NCBI GenBank assembly: GCA_965242735.1
Contig: OZ251497.1
Coordinates: forward strand, 1,736,001 to 1,800,000
DNA length: 64,000 nucleotides
Source: G958295645 sp965242735
GTDB lineage: Bacteria > Gemmatimonadota > Gemmatimonadetes > Longimicrobiales > Gaopeijiaceae
Reading direction: 5' to 3'
Below, in pieces: positions 40,961 to 49,358 of the stretch (within the stretch, counting starts at the first letter, position 1; each line of letters opens with the position of its first letter). The notes beneath the pieces were generated by a model, which was not told the origin of the DNA, ran no database searches, and saw nothing but the letters and a program-made list of their open reading frames with translations. Made by a program: the position numbers and the translations under genes.

Positions 40961-43165
40961 ATGCAACAACGCTCCTCCGCCTCCGGGAAGACGACGGTCG
41001 GCCGCGCCCGCAGGGCCGTCGCATGGCCGATCGCGGCGCTGGCCGCCGTGTTCCCGTTCGGCCGCCGCACCGTGGCGGGTCCCGGCGTCGTCGCATGGCC
41101 GGTCCCGGCGCTGGCCGCCGCGTTCCGGTTCGGCCGCCGCACGGTTGCGCCCCTCGGCGTCGTCGCGTGGCCGATCGCGGCGCTGGCTGCCGTGTTCCCG
41201 TTCGGCCGCCGCACCGTGGCGGGTCCCGGCGTCGTCGCATGGCCGGTCCCGGCGCTGGCCGCCGCGCTGCTCGGTGGCGCCCCGGCCCTGTCCGCCGCCC
41301 AGTTGGTGACGGACGGCCCCAAGGTCGTCCTGGGGTCCGTACCGTTCACGCTCGCCGTGGACGCCTTGGAGGGCGCGGACAGCGTCCAGGTGCTCGACGC
41401 CGGGGGCGTGTTGCTCGCCGAAGAAGCCGTCGGCGCGGACGGGACGGCCGAGGTCCGCGGCATCGTCGTGGAATCGCGCCGCGCGCTACCGCTGGAAGTG
41501 CGGGCGGGCGGCGGCGGCGAGGCGTTCGACAGGCCCTTCGCTCCCGGCTGGTTCTCGTTGCTGCCGCCGCTCTTGGCGATCCTGCTGGCACTCGTGTTCC
41601 GAGAGGTGATCAGCGCCTTGCTCGCCGGCATCTGGCTGGGCGCGCTGGCGGTGGCGGGCTACGACCCGTTGCAGGCGACCTGGCGCCTCGTGGACGAGTA
41701 CGTGATTCAGGCCCTCGCCGACACCGACAGCGGCCATGCGCACATCGTCGTGTTCAGCCTGCTCTTGGGGGGCATGGTCGGCATCATCGGCAAGAACGGC
41801 GGCACGGCCGGCATCGTGCGCGCCGTGGCGCCCTTGGCCCGAAGCCGCCGGCGCGGCAAGGTGGCGACGGCCTTGGCCGGTCTCGCGATCTTCTTCGACG
41901 ACTACGCGAACACGATGGTCGTGGGCAACACCATGCGGCCCATCACGGACAAGCTCCGCGTGTCGCGCGAGAAGCTTGCCTATCTCGTGGACTCGACGGC
42001 CGCTCCGGTGGCGGCGCTCGTCCCCGTCTCCACATGGGTCGGATACGAGATCTCGCTCATCGACGGCGGCCTGGGCGCCGCCGCCGCCAATGCCACGGGA
42101 GCCGACGCGGCGTTCCTGCGCGAGTTGAGTCCCTTCGCGGTGTTTCTCGACACGATCCCCTATCTGTTCTACCCGATCCTGGCCATGGGGCTCGTCTTTC
42201 TCACCTCGCTGACCAACCGGGACTTCGGTCCCATGGCGCGCGCCGAGCTCCGCGCCGCGGAAGGCGGCGGCCTGCACCGCGCCGGCGCAACCCCGGCCAC
42301 CGAGGCCTCGGGCAGCTTCCTGGCGCCCAAGGAAGGCGTGTCCCATCGCTGGTGGAACGCGGGCCTTCCCGTTCTGGCCGTGGTGCTGGTCGTCTTGGGC
42401 GGCCTCTATGCGACCGGCAGCGAGGCGGCGGGGCCGAACGCGTCGCTGCGAGAGATCTTCGGGGAGGCCGATCCGTTCCGGACCTTGCTGTGGGGATCGC
42501 TGTCGGGCTGCGCCGTGGCCGCCGCGCTCTCGATCGGGCAGCGAACGCTGAGCCTGTCGGAATGCGTGGATGCATGGACCGGCGGCGTGAAGGCGATGAT
42601 GGTGGCCATGGTCATCCTGACGCTGGCGTGGGCCCTGGGGTCGGCGGCCCAGGACGTCGGAACGGCCGCCTACCTGGCGCAGATCATTCAAGGCAACTTG
42701 CCGCTCTTCCTGTTGCCCGCGGCCGTGTTCGTGACCTCGGGGGCGATGGCGTTCGCCACGGGCACGTCGTGGACAACCATGTCGATCATGATCCCGCTGG
42801 TCGTGCCGCTCGCGGTGGCCCTGGCCGGCGGCACGGGATTCGCGGACGGCTCCCAGTACGGACTCCTTCTGGGCACGGTCAGCGCGGTGCTGGCGGGGGC
42901 GATCTGGGGCGACCACTGCTCGCCGATCTCCGACACGACCGTCCTGTCTTCGACGGCCGCGGCGTGCGACCATATGGACCACGTGCGCACCCAGATGCCC
43001 TATGCGATGGTGGCGGGCGGGGCCGCCTTGCTTCTCGGAAGCCTCGGCACGGCCCTGGGGCTGTCTCCGTGGCTGGCCCTGGCCGGCGGGCTGGCCGTCC
43101 TGGCGCTCTTCCTGCGATTGTTCGGCGTTGCCGTGCCGGAGCGCTCGGCGGCCGGCGGCAGCTAG
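40961..43165 (+). CDS. NhaC-family Na+/H+ antiporter with repeat-expanded N-terminus
   Basis: A 734-residue membrane protein. Residues about 18-110 are a signal-peptide-like segment in four copies of a 24-residue unit (RRTVAGPGVVAWPVPALAAA type), ending in LSAAQ, a plausible cleavage site. A small extracytoplasmic beta domain follows (about 115-195), then about 11-12 membrane helices with NhaC signatures: GGMVGIIGKNGGTAGIV, AIFFDDYANTMVVGNTM, GTSWTTMSIMIPLV and AIWGDHCSPISDTTVLSSTA. It is expected to exchange Na+ for protons, or a carboxylate with Na+ as in MleN. It is divergently oriented from pyrR. Confidence 0.9.
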   Translation: MQQRSSASGKTTVGRARRAVAWPIAALAAVFPFGRRTVAGPGVVAWPVPALAAAFRFGRRTVAPLGVVAWPIAALAAVFPFGRRTVAGPGVVAWPVPALAAALLGGAPALSAAQLVTDGPKVVLGSVPFTLAVDALEGADSVQVLDAGGVLLAEEAVGADGTAEVRGIVVESRRALPLEVRAGGGGEAFDRPFAPGWFSLLPPLLAILLALVFREVISALLAGIWLGALAVAGYDPLQATWRLVDEYVIQALADTDSGHAHIVVFSLLLGGMVGIIGKNGGTAGIVRAVAPLARSRRRGKVATALAGLAIFFDDYANTMVVGNTMRPITDKLRVSREKLAYLVDSTAAPVAALVPVSTWVGYEISLIDGGLGAAAANATGADAAFLRELSPFAVFLDTIPYLFYPILAMGLVFLTSLTNRDFGPMARAELRAAEGGGLHRAGATPATEASGSFLAPKEGVSHRWWNAGLPVLAVVLVVLGGLYATGSEAAGPNASLREIFGEADPFRTLLWGSLSGCAVAAALSIGQRTLSLSECVDAWTGGVKAMMVAMVILTLAWALGSAAQDVGTAAYLAQIIQGNLPLFLLPAAVFVTSGAMAFATGTSWTTMSIMIPLVVPLAVALAGGTGFADGSQYGLLLGTVSAVLAGAIWGDHCSPISDTTVLSSTAAACDHMDHVRTQMPYAMVAGGAALLLGSLGTALGLSPWLALAGGLAVLALFLRLFGVAVPERSAAGGS
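41014..41275. repeat. Four 72-bp tandem repeats encoding a duplicated signal peptide core
   Basis: cggccgccgcac-type boundaries lie at 41059, 41131 and 41203, exactly 72 bp apart. Alternate units are more alike (VAWPVPALAAAF and VAWPIAALAAVF types), giving a higher 144-bp period, so at least two rounds of duplication took place. Each unit encodes Arg-Arg followed by a hydrophobic core. Confidence 0.9.
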
Positions 43166-43251
43166 CTGGGCCGACCGTCGCCGACCGTCGGGCCGTCGCC
43201 CGCAAAGCCGAGGACTTCCGCGGCCGCCGCGGCCTCGCGGGCCCGGCCCAG

Positions 43252-43731
43252 CTACTGGCCGCCGTCAAGCTCCCGGCCGCGCCGGCTTCGAAAGAAGGTC
43301 CGCAACAGGGCGCCGGACTCCTCGGCGAGCACGCCGCCGCGCACCTCGGCGCAATGATTCAACCGGTCGTCGCAAAGGAGGTTCTCCAAGCTGCCGGCCA
43401 TTCCGCCCTTGGGGTCTGTGGCGGCGAAGACCACACGGTCCAAGCGAGCCAGCACGATCGCGCCGGCGCACTGGGTGCACGGCTCCAACGTCGTGTAGAG
43501 GGTGCAGCCGTTCAACCGCCAGTCGCCACGCCGGCGGGCTGCCGAACGAATGGCCACGAGCTCGGCGTGGGCCGTCGGATCCGTCCACTCGACGGTTCGG
43601 TTGTGGGACTCGGCGACAAGGCGGCCGTTGCACACGACGACGGCGCCCACTGGCACTTCGCCCCGCGCTTCGCCGGCTCGCGCCATCTCCAGCGCTCGCG
43701 TCATCCAAGCGCGATCGACGGCTGAAGACAA
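43252..43731 (-). CDS. tadA: tRNA-specific adenosine deaminase
   Basis: The 159-residue (or 150 from ATG 43704) deaminase makes inosine at the wobble base of tRNA-Arg(ACG). The zinc and catalytic motifs are complete: HAE in PTAHAELVAI and PCxxC in TTLEPCTQCAGAIVLAR. DPKGGMAGSLENLL is typical of TadA. The long form would start at TTG 43731. It lies 19 bases after the LexA-like gene. Confidence 0.94.
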   Translation of the reverse strand: MSSAVDRAWMTRALEMARAGEARGEVPVGAVVVCNGRLVAESHNRTVEWTDPTAHAELVAIRSAARRRGDWRLNGCTLYTTLEPCTQCAGAIVLARLDRVVFAATDPKGGMAGSLENLLCDDRLNHCAEVRGGVLAEESGALLRTFFRSRRGRELDGGQ

Positions 43732-43750
43732 GGACCGGACCGGCGCTAGG

Positions 43751-44452
43751 CTAGTGCGGGGCGGCTCCGGCTCCGGCGGAAAGCGGACGCATGCGCCGGA
43801 TCAAAGCCGAAACGCGCCCAACGAGCACCAGGGCGCTCGGCTCTTCCACGAGCGTCGCCGGGCCTTCGTCGGCCACGGGATGCAGCGACACGCGGGCGCC
43901 GCGCCTTTCCAGGCGATAGTAGTTCGGGACGCCGCCGACGCTGGCCACGATCAGCTGTCCGTTGGCCAGTTCCTCCATGAGGACGGGCTCGACGACGAGT
44001 TGATCGCCTTCTTCGATTCCGAGCGGGCCCAGCCGGGCATGAGCGCGCACGACGAACGCTCCCCTGCCCTCCACGAGCTGGCGGTCCAGCGACAGGTGAG
44101 CGCCGGCGTGCTCCCGGCTCGCGCGCGTCGCCTCGGCCAAGCTTCCGAAGCACGGCAGGGACGCCGTCGCCGCCTGCAGATCGACGCCGAGGAGGCGGAT
44201 GCCTCTCGATCTCGAAGGGTCCCGCTCGAGAAAGCCCTTGTCGGCCAAGGCCTGAAGGTGTTCCGACACCGTCTTCGTGCTCTTGATGCCGAACTCGCGG
44301 CCGATCTCGCGGATGGAAGGCTGGTACGTGCGCGTTCGCAAGTACCGGATCATGTAGTCGAGAATGCCGCGCTCGATCTCCGTGAGGATCGAGGTGACCT
44401 TGGGGCCGACGGCCACGAGGGGAGAGGCGCCCGGTCCTGGTCCATTGCTCAT
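43751..44452 (-). CDS. LexA-like repressor lacking the peptidase Ser-Lys dyad
   Basis: The 233-residue protein has a LexA winged helix (ILDYMIRYLRTRTYQPSIREIG and IKSTKTVSEHLQALADKGFL, residues about 29-88) and an S24-like C-terminal fold. In LexA the cleavage site, Ser and Lys are needed for RecA-stimulated self-cleavage. Here the Ala-Gly site region reads FGSLAEA, the Ser position (GMSM) reads ARLG (about L141), and the Lys of TVKRL is Tyr (NYYRL, about Y179). It should therefore bind DNA but not cleave itself. A weak promoter (TTGCAT-N17-TACCTT) lies upstream near 44540-44570. It may be a second LexA or a constitutive regulator. Confidence 0.8.
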   Translation of the reverse strand: MSNGPGPGASPLVAVGPKVTSILTEIERGILDYMIRYLRTRTYQPSIREIGREFGIKSTKTVSEHLQALADKGFLERDPSRSRGIRLLGVDLQAATASLPCFGSLAEATRASREHAGAHLSLDRQLVEGRGAFVVRAHARLGPLGIEEGDQLVVEPVLMEELANGQLIVASVGGVPNYYRLERRGARVSLHPVADEGPATLVEEPSALVLVGRVSALIRRMRPLSAGAGAAPH

Positions 44453-44670
44453 GCGTTGGGGGCGGCGGATCGAGGGGGCGAGAGGGGGCGCGGACAGTCC
44501 GACCGAGGCGGCGGACGAGGAGGACGAAGGCGGCAAGGTACAAACCTTCGCGGCGACATGCAAACGGCGGTCGCCGCACGGGGCTCGCTGGCGGCGAGGC
44601 GGCACGCCCGCTCGCAGGCCGACGGCGATGGCAGACGACAGGGCGCGCCCGGCGAGGCGCGTCGCGCGCT

Positions 44671-46278
44671 TCAGGCGGCCGGCGCGGGTCCCTGCGATGC
44701 CTCTTCGGCCGAGCCGACGGCCTCCAACGCGAAGTCGATCCGCTCCAGCGACGACGGGCGCCCCACCAGCAGCAGCACGTCGAAGATTCCTGGGCTGGCG
44801 CCCGATCCCGTGAGCGCCACGCGCAGCGGCCGGAACACCTTGCCGGCCCCGACGCCCATCCGTTCGGCCAACGCGCGCAACGCGTCCTCCAGCGCGGACG
44901 CCTCCCACTCCGCGCTTGCCAGGACCTCCCGCGCGCCAGAGAGGACGCGCGCCGCCGCTTCGGGCTCGCGTCCCCAGGCTTGGCGAGCCGCCTTGGGCTC
45001 GAAGTCCTTCACGGGGCCCACGTAGGGCCGCGCCGCCACGGCCATCTCTCGCAAGGAGCTGCTTCTCGGCGCGAGCAGTTCCGCCAGCCGACTCAGCGGC
45101 CCCGAACCGGTGCCCGGTCCCAGAACCGGCGATTCCGGGGCCAGCGCGCCCGGCGGCGGCAACCCGCTGGGCGTGGACCATCCGCCGGGCGGACCTCCGG
45201 CGCCCGCCGGGCAAGGCGCGGCCCGTCCAGGCGGCGGACTCGTCTCCGCGGCCTGCCGCTCGCTCTTGATCTCCGCTTCCAGCGCCGACGCCAAGTGCTC
45301 CGCCAGCTTCTCCGGCGCCAGATCCGTCATGTACCTGCGGTTCAGCCACCGCAACTTGTCCACGTCGAAGACGGCGCCCTTCTTGAGCACCCGGTCCAGT
45401 CCGAAGGCCGAGACCAGGGCCTGCTTCGACAGCGCTTCCTCGTCCGTGCCCGGCGACCATCCCAGCAACGCCAAGAAATTGACGAGAGCGTCGGCCAGGA
45501 TGCCCTCGCGCCGGTATGCCTGGACCGACTGCGCTCCGTGGCGCTTCGAGAGCCGGCGGCCGTCCGGTCCCAGGATGAGCGGCAGATGCGCGAACTGCGG
45601 CACGGGCTCGCCCGCGGCGCGGCAAAGCATGATCTGCTTGGGCGTGTTCGAGATGTGGTCGCTGCCCCGCACCACGTGCGAGATGCGCATGGCCGCGTCG
45701 TCCGACACGACCGCCAAGTTGTAGGTCGGCGTGCCGTCGCTCCGCAGGACGACGAAGTCCTCGATCTCTCGATTGTCGAAGCGCACGGCGCCGTGAACGA
45801 GATCGTCCCAAGCGGTCTCGCCGTCGGGCACGCGAAAGCGCACCGCGAAGGGCCGCCCCTCCTCCGCCAAGCGGCCGGCGTCCTCCGGACTCCAGCGATC
45901 CGCGAGGCGCCTGGCCAGCCGCGTGACGGCGCCGGCGCCCGCGCTCACCGCCGCCTCGCGTTCGCGCGCGTATTCCTCGGGCGGCGTGAAGTCGCGGTAC
46001 GCCAGTCCCTCGCTCAGCAGCCGCTGCGCCAGCGCGCGGTGCAGCTCGACGCCCGCGGCCTGAAACACCGGCTCCTCGTCCCACTCCATGCCAAGCCACG
46101 CCAGCGCATCCAAGATGGCGTCGACATGCTCGGGCAGGCTGCGTTCGCGGTCCGTGTCCTCGATGCGGAGCAGGAAGGCGCCTTCGGAGCGCCGCGCCAA
46201 GAGCCAATTGAAGAGCGCCGTTCGCGCGCCGCCCACGTGGAGCGCGCCGGTCGGCGACGGCGCGAAGCGAACCCTCAC
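44671..46278 (-). CDS. gltX: Glutamyl-tRNA synthetase
   Basis: Class I synthetase of 535 residues from GTG 46278, overlapping the RND stop (GTGA). RVRFAPSPTGALHVGGARTA carries the HIGH-type motif and LILGPDGRRLSKRHGA the KMSKS-type loop. The anticodon-binding C-terminal domain ends with VALTGSGASPGIFDVLLLVG. A Pro/Gly-rich insert at about residues 336-393 is not part of the fold. It charges tRNA-Glu in the cytoplasm. It is unusual to find it as the last gene of an efflux operon, so it may also have an internal promoter. Confidence 0.95.
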   Translation of the reverse strand: MRVRFAPSPTGALHVGGARTALFNWLLARRSEGAFLLRIEDTDRERSLPEHVDAILDALAWLGMEWDEEPVFQAAGVELHRALAQRLLSEGLAYRDFTPPEEYAREREAAVSAGAGAVTRLARRLADRWSPEDAGRLAEEGRPFAVRFRVPDGETAWDDLVHGAVRFDNREIEDFVVLRSDGTPTYNLAVVSDDAAMRISHVVRGSDHISNTPKQIMLCRAAGEPVPQFAHLPLILGPDGRRLSKRHGAQSVQAYRREGILADALVNFLALLGWSPGTDEEALSKQALVSAFGLDRVLKKGAVFDVDKLRWLNRRYMTDLAPEKLAEHLASALEAEIKSERQAAETSPPPGRAAPCPAGAGGPPGGWSTPSGLPPPGALAPESPVLGPGTGSGPLSRLAELLAPRSSSLREMAVAARPYVGPVKDFEPKAARQAWGREPEAAARVLSGAREVLASAEWEASALEDALRALAERMGVGAGKVFRPLRVALTGSGASPGIFDVLLLVGRPSSLERIDFALEAVGSAEEASQGPAPAA

Positions 46279-49200
46279 GCGGCGGCGCGGGCGCGACGGC
46301 GTTCGAACAGGTAGTAGAGGCTCGGCGTGGCGGTGAGCACCAGCAAGGTCGAAGACAGGAGACCGCCGATGAGCGTGTAGGCCAGCGCGTTCCACACGTT
46401 GGAGTTCGCGGCTTCGCTGAAGAGGACCAGGGGCAGCATGCCCGTGATCGTCGTCGTGGCCGTCATCAGGATCGGGCGCACGCGCTCGACGGTGCCTTCC
46501 ACGACCGCGTCGCGGAGGTCGAGATTTCGGTCGACTCTGATTCGGTTCACGTGATGCACCAATAGGATCGCGTTGTTGACGACGATGCCGCCCATCATGA
46601 TCACGCCGATGCTCGCTTCGCGAGTGAAGGTCGTGTCGAGGAACAGGAACAGGCCGAACACGCCGATCAAGGCCATCGGCACGGTGAGCAGGACGCAGAG
46701 CGGCAGCAGAAAGGACTCGAACAGCGCCGCGGTCACCATGTACACGAGCGCGATGGACACGATCAGCACCAGCCGCATCTGGTTCTTCTCTTCCGACGTG
46801 AAGCCGTAGCTGTCCGATCGCTTGACTTCGTAGCCGGGCGGCACCTCGGTCGCGTCGACGATCGCCTGGGTGGTCAAGTCGCCGAACTTGTACGATCCGC
46901 GAAACTCGTAGCCCACCGTGCGTTCGTACTGCTGGTTTTCGCGGCGAATCTGCGCCAGCACCTCTCGCGACTCCACGTCCACCAGATCGCCCAGGCGCAC
47001 GGGCACGCCGTCGGCGTTGAGAACCAGCGTCTCCACCAGCTCGTGCACGTCGGTGTCGTGGCTGCCCTCCAACTTGACCGCGTAGTCGACTTCGTCGCCC
47101 CCCAGCTTCAGCGTGCTCGCGCCGGCGTTTCCCCTCACGGCCGCCATCACTTGGCGCGACAGCCCGTCGATGGGCATGTTTTGGAAGGCGGCCAGGTCCC
47201 GCCGCACGCTTACCCCGAATTCCGATATCCGTTCTCGCTGGCGCCAGCCGCCTTGCGCGTTCGTGTTGACGTCGCGAACGCGCGGCAGGGTCGCAAGCCG
47301 CCTGCCCATGTCTTCGGCGATGTCGCGCACCTTCTCGTAGTTGTATCCGAGAATCTGCACCCGGAACTGGGGAGCGCCTCCGCCTCCGCCGTAGAACGAC
47401 GGACCGAATCCGGTCACCCGCACCTGCGCCCCGGTGAACCCGAGCGAAAACGCATAGAGCTGGTCCTTGATCATGACGGGCACGTTGGTGTGCTCGAGCT
47501 CTTCATGAAACCTGACGGTCGTGCTGCTGCTCGTGCCGTCGACCCGCGAGACGAAGTTTCGGACCTCGGGCATCAGCGCCAAGCGGTCCTCGAAATAGCC
47601 CGTCAGCTCGTCCACCCGCTCCAAGTCGGACCCTCGAGGCAAGGTGATGGAGATCTGGACGTACGTTTGCTGTCCTCCCCACCTGCCGCCCCAGTTGACG
47701 CCCCTGGTGACGTTCTTGTCGAAGAGGTAGCCCGTCCCGGCCAGCAACAGCGCGCCAATGGCCACCACCACCCACGGCCAGCGGAGGCTGCGCGTCACCA
47801 GGGCATGATAGAAGCGCTCGTAGACGGGCGGTCGCGAACGCTCCGGCGCCGGCGCTCCAAGCCCCCCGTCCGCTCGTCGCGGCAACAGCCTTCGGGCCAG
47901 CGCGGGAATCAAGCTGAACGCCACCGCCAACGACGCCATCAGCGTCATCGCCACCACGGCGGCCATCGGCAAGTAGTAGATGCGCAGCTCGTCCTGCATG
48001 TAGACGAAGGGGGCAAACACGATCAGTGTCGTGGCCGTGGCCGCCAAGACGGGAAGGACGACGTGCGACGCGCCTTCCCGAACGGCGTCCTCGGCGGAGC
48101 GTCCCCGTTGCCAACGCCGGTAGATGTTCTCCAGGACCACGATGGAGTTGTCCACGATCAGCCCGAAGCCCATGGCCAAGCCCATCAGCGTGAAGATGTT
48201 GAGCGACAGGCCCAGCCAGTAGATCAGATTCAGCGCGATCAGCACCGAAAACGCGATCGTCGCGAAGACGACCAGCGACGAGCGCAACGAGCGCAGGAAC
48301 AGCAGAAGCACGCAGAGGATGACGGCCACGGAGGCCAGCGCGCGAGTGCGCAAGTCGGTGAGCTGCCTGCGAATCTGCTCGCTCTCGTCGGAATTGAGCA
48401 GCAACCGCGTGTTGGACGGGAAGCCGTCCTCCAGCTGGGCGATTCGTTCCTTGACGGCGTCGGCCACGCGGACGGTGTTGGCGCCGATTTCCTTTCTGAG
48501 CTCCAGACCCACCGCCGACCGGCCGTCGACGCGGTAGTGGTCTCGCGGTTCCTCGTGCGTGTCGTGCACGGCGGCGACGTCGGACACGCGCACCAAGCGT
48601 TCTTCGGAGGTCGTGAGTATCGCGCTTCGAATGTCCTGGGCGGACGCGGCTCGGTTCTGGATCGTGACCGTCCATTCGTTGTCTCCGGATCGCACAGAGC
48701 CCGCTTCCTGCACCAAGTCGAGGTCCTTCAGCTTCTGCGCCACGGCGTAGGGATTCAGATTGAACGCAGCCATCAAGCGCTTGTCCAGCATGACTTCGAG
48801 CAGACGGTCTTGGCCGCCCTCCACTTCGACGAGGGCCACGCCCTCGATGCGCTGCAGCTCGGGAACGACCTGGTCCTCCAGGTAGTGCTTCAAGAATTCC
48901 AGCGTGCGCGCGCCGGTGAACGTGTACCGGAGGAACGGCACCTGCTGTCTGGCAACCTCGAGCGGCACGTACGGGCGCACGTCGATCCGGGTCAAGCCGG
49001 GGGGCAGCTCGTTTTCTTCGAGCGCGGACATTCGCTCGGACAGGTCGAGGCGCGCGAAGTCCATGTCCGTGTCGCGGGCAAAGTAGACCGAGACGGAGGC
49101 AAAGCCCTCGCTGGACGTCGACACGACCCTCTCGGTGCCCGGAACAAGCTGAATCGCGGCCTCGATCGGCGAGGTGACGAAGGCCTCCATGGTCTCCGGC

Positions 49201-49358
49201 GACGTGCCGGGCCACGTCGCGCTCACCGTGAGGCGCGGCAGGCGCGTGTCGGGAAAAAGCTCGATCGGAATGTTCCGAAACGCCGCGACGCCAAGCAACG
49301 CCACGGAGAAGTAGCCCATGGCGACCGCCACCGGCCGGCGAAGGCTGGCCCGGATCAT
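46275..49358 (-). CDS. RND efflux permease, second of a pair
   Basis: The 1027-residue HAE/HME-type pump has the two six-helix sets and two periplasmic halves. The proton-relay region is GLAMGFGLIVDNSIVVLENI, and the C-terminal half repeats with GGIVVNNAILLVHHVNRI. A glycine-rich loop (YGGGGGAPQF, about residue 680) lies in the porter domain. Its ATG overlaps the stop of the first permease gene (ATGA). Two adjacent different permeases with one adaptor and one channel resemble the MdtB/MdtC arrangement, where the pump is a mixed trimer (inference). Confidence 0.92.
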   Translation of the reverse strand: MIRASLRRPVAVAMGYFSVALLGVAAFRNIPIELFPDTRLPRLTVSATWPGTSPETMEAFVTSPIEAAIQLVPGTERVVSTSSEGFASVSVYFARDTDMDFARLDLSERMSALEENELPPGLTRIDVRPYVPLEVARQQVPFLRYTFTGARTLEFLKHYLEDQVVPELQRIEGVALVEVEGGQDRLLEVMLDKRLMAAFNLNPYAVAQKLKDLDLVQEAGSVRSGDNEWTVTIQNRAASAQDIRSAILTTSEERLVRVSDVAAVHDTHEEPRDHYRVDGRSAVGLELRKEIGANTVRVADAVKERIAQLEDGFPSNTRLLLNSDESEQIRRQLTDLRTRALASVAVILCVLLLFLRSLRSSLVVFATIAFSVLIALNLIYWLGLSLNIFTLMGLAMGFGLIVDNSIVVLENIYRRWQRGRSAEDAVREGASHVVLPVLAATATTLIVFAPFVYMQDELRIYYLPMAAVVAMTLMASLAVAFSLIPALARRLLPRRADGGLGAPAPERSRPPVYERFYHALVTRSLRWPWVVVAIGALLLAGTGYLFDKNVTRGVNWGGRWGGQQTYVQISITLPRGSDLERVDELTGYFEDRLALMPEVRNFVSRVDGTSSSTTVRFHEELEHTNVPVMIKDQLYAFSLGFTGAQVRVTGFGPSFYGGGGGAPQFRVQILGYNYEKVRDIAEDMGRRLATLPRVRDVNTNAQGGWRQRERISEFGVSVRRDLAAFQNMPIDGLSRQVMAAVRGNAGASTLKLGGDEVDYAVKLEGSHDTDVHELVETLVLNADGVPVRLGDLVDVESREVLAQIRRENQQYERTVGYEFRGSYKFGDLTTQAIVDATEVPPGYEVKRSDSYGFTSEEKNQMRLVLIVSIALVYMVTAALFESFLLPLCVLLTVPMALIGVFGLFLFLDTTFTREASIGVIMMGGIVVNNAILLVHHVNRIRVDRNLDLRDAVVEGTVERVRPILMTATTTITGMLPLVLFSEAANSNVWNALAYTLIGGLLSSTLLVLTATPSLYYLFERRRARAAA

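Noticed and set aside
45100..45270. Tandem repeat inside the gltX insert
   Set aside because: The Pro/Gly-rich insert is real, but I could not find a consistent period, so it is not listed with the duplications.
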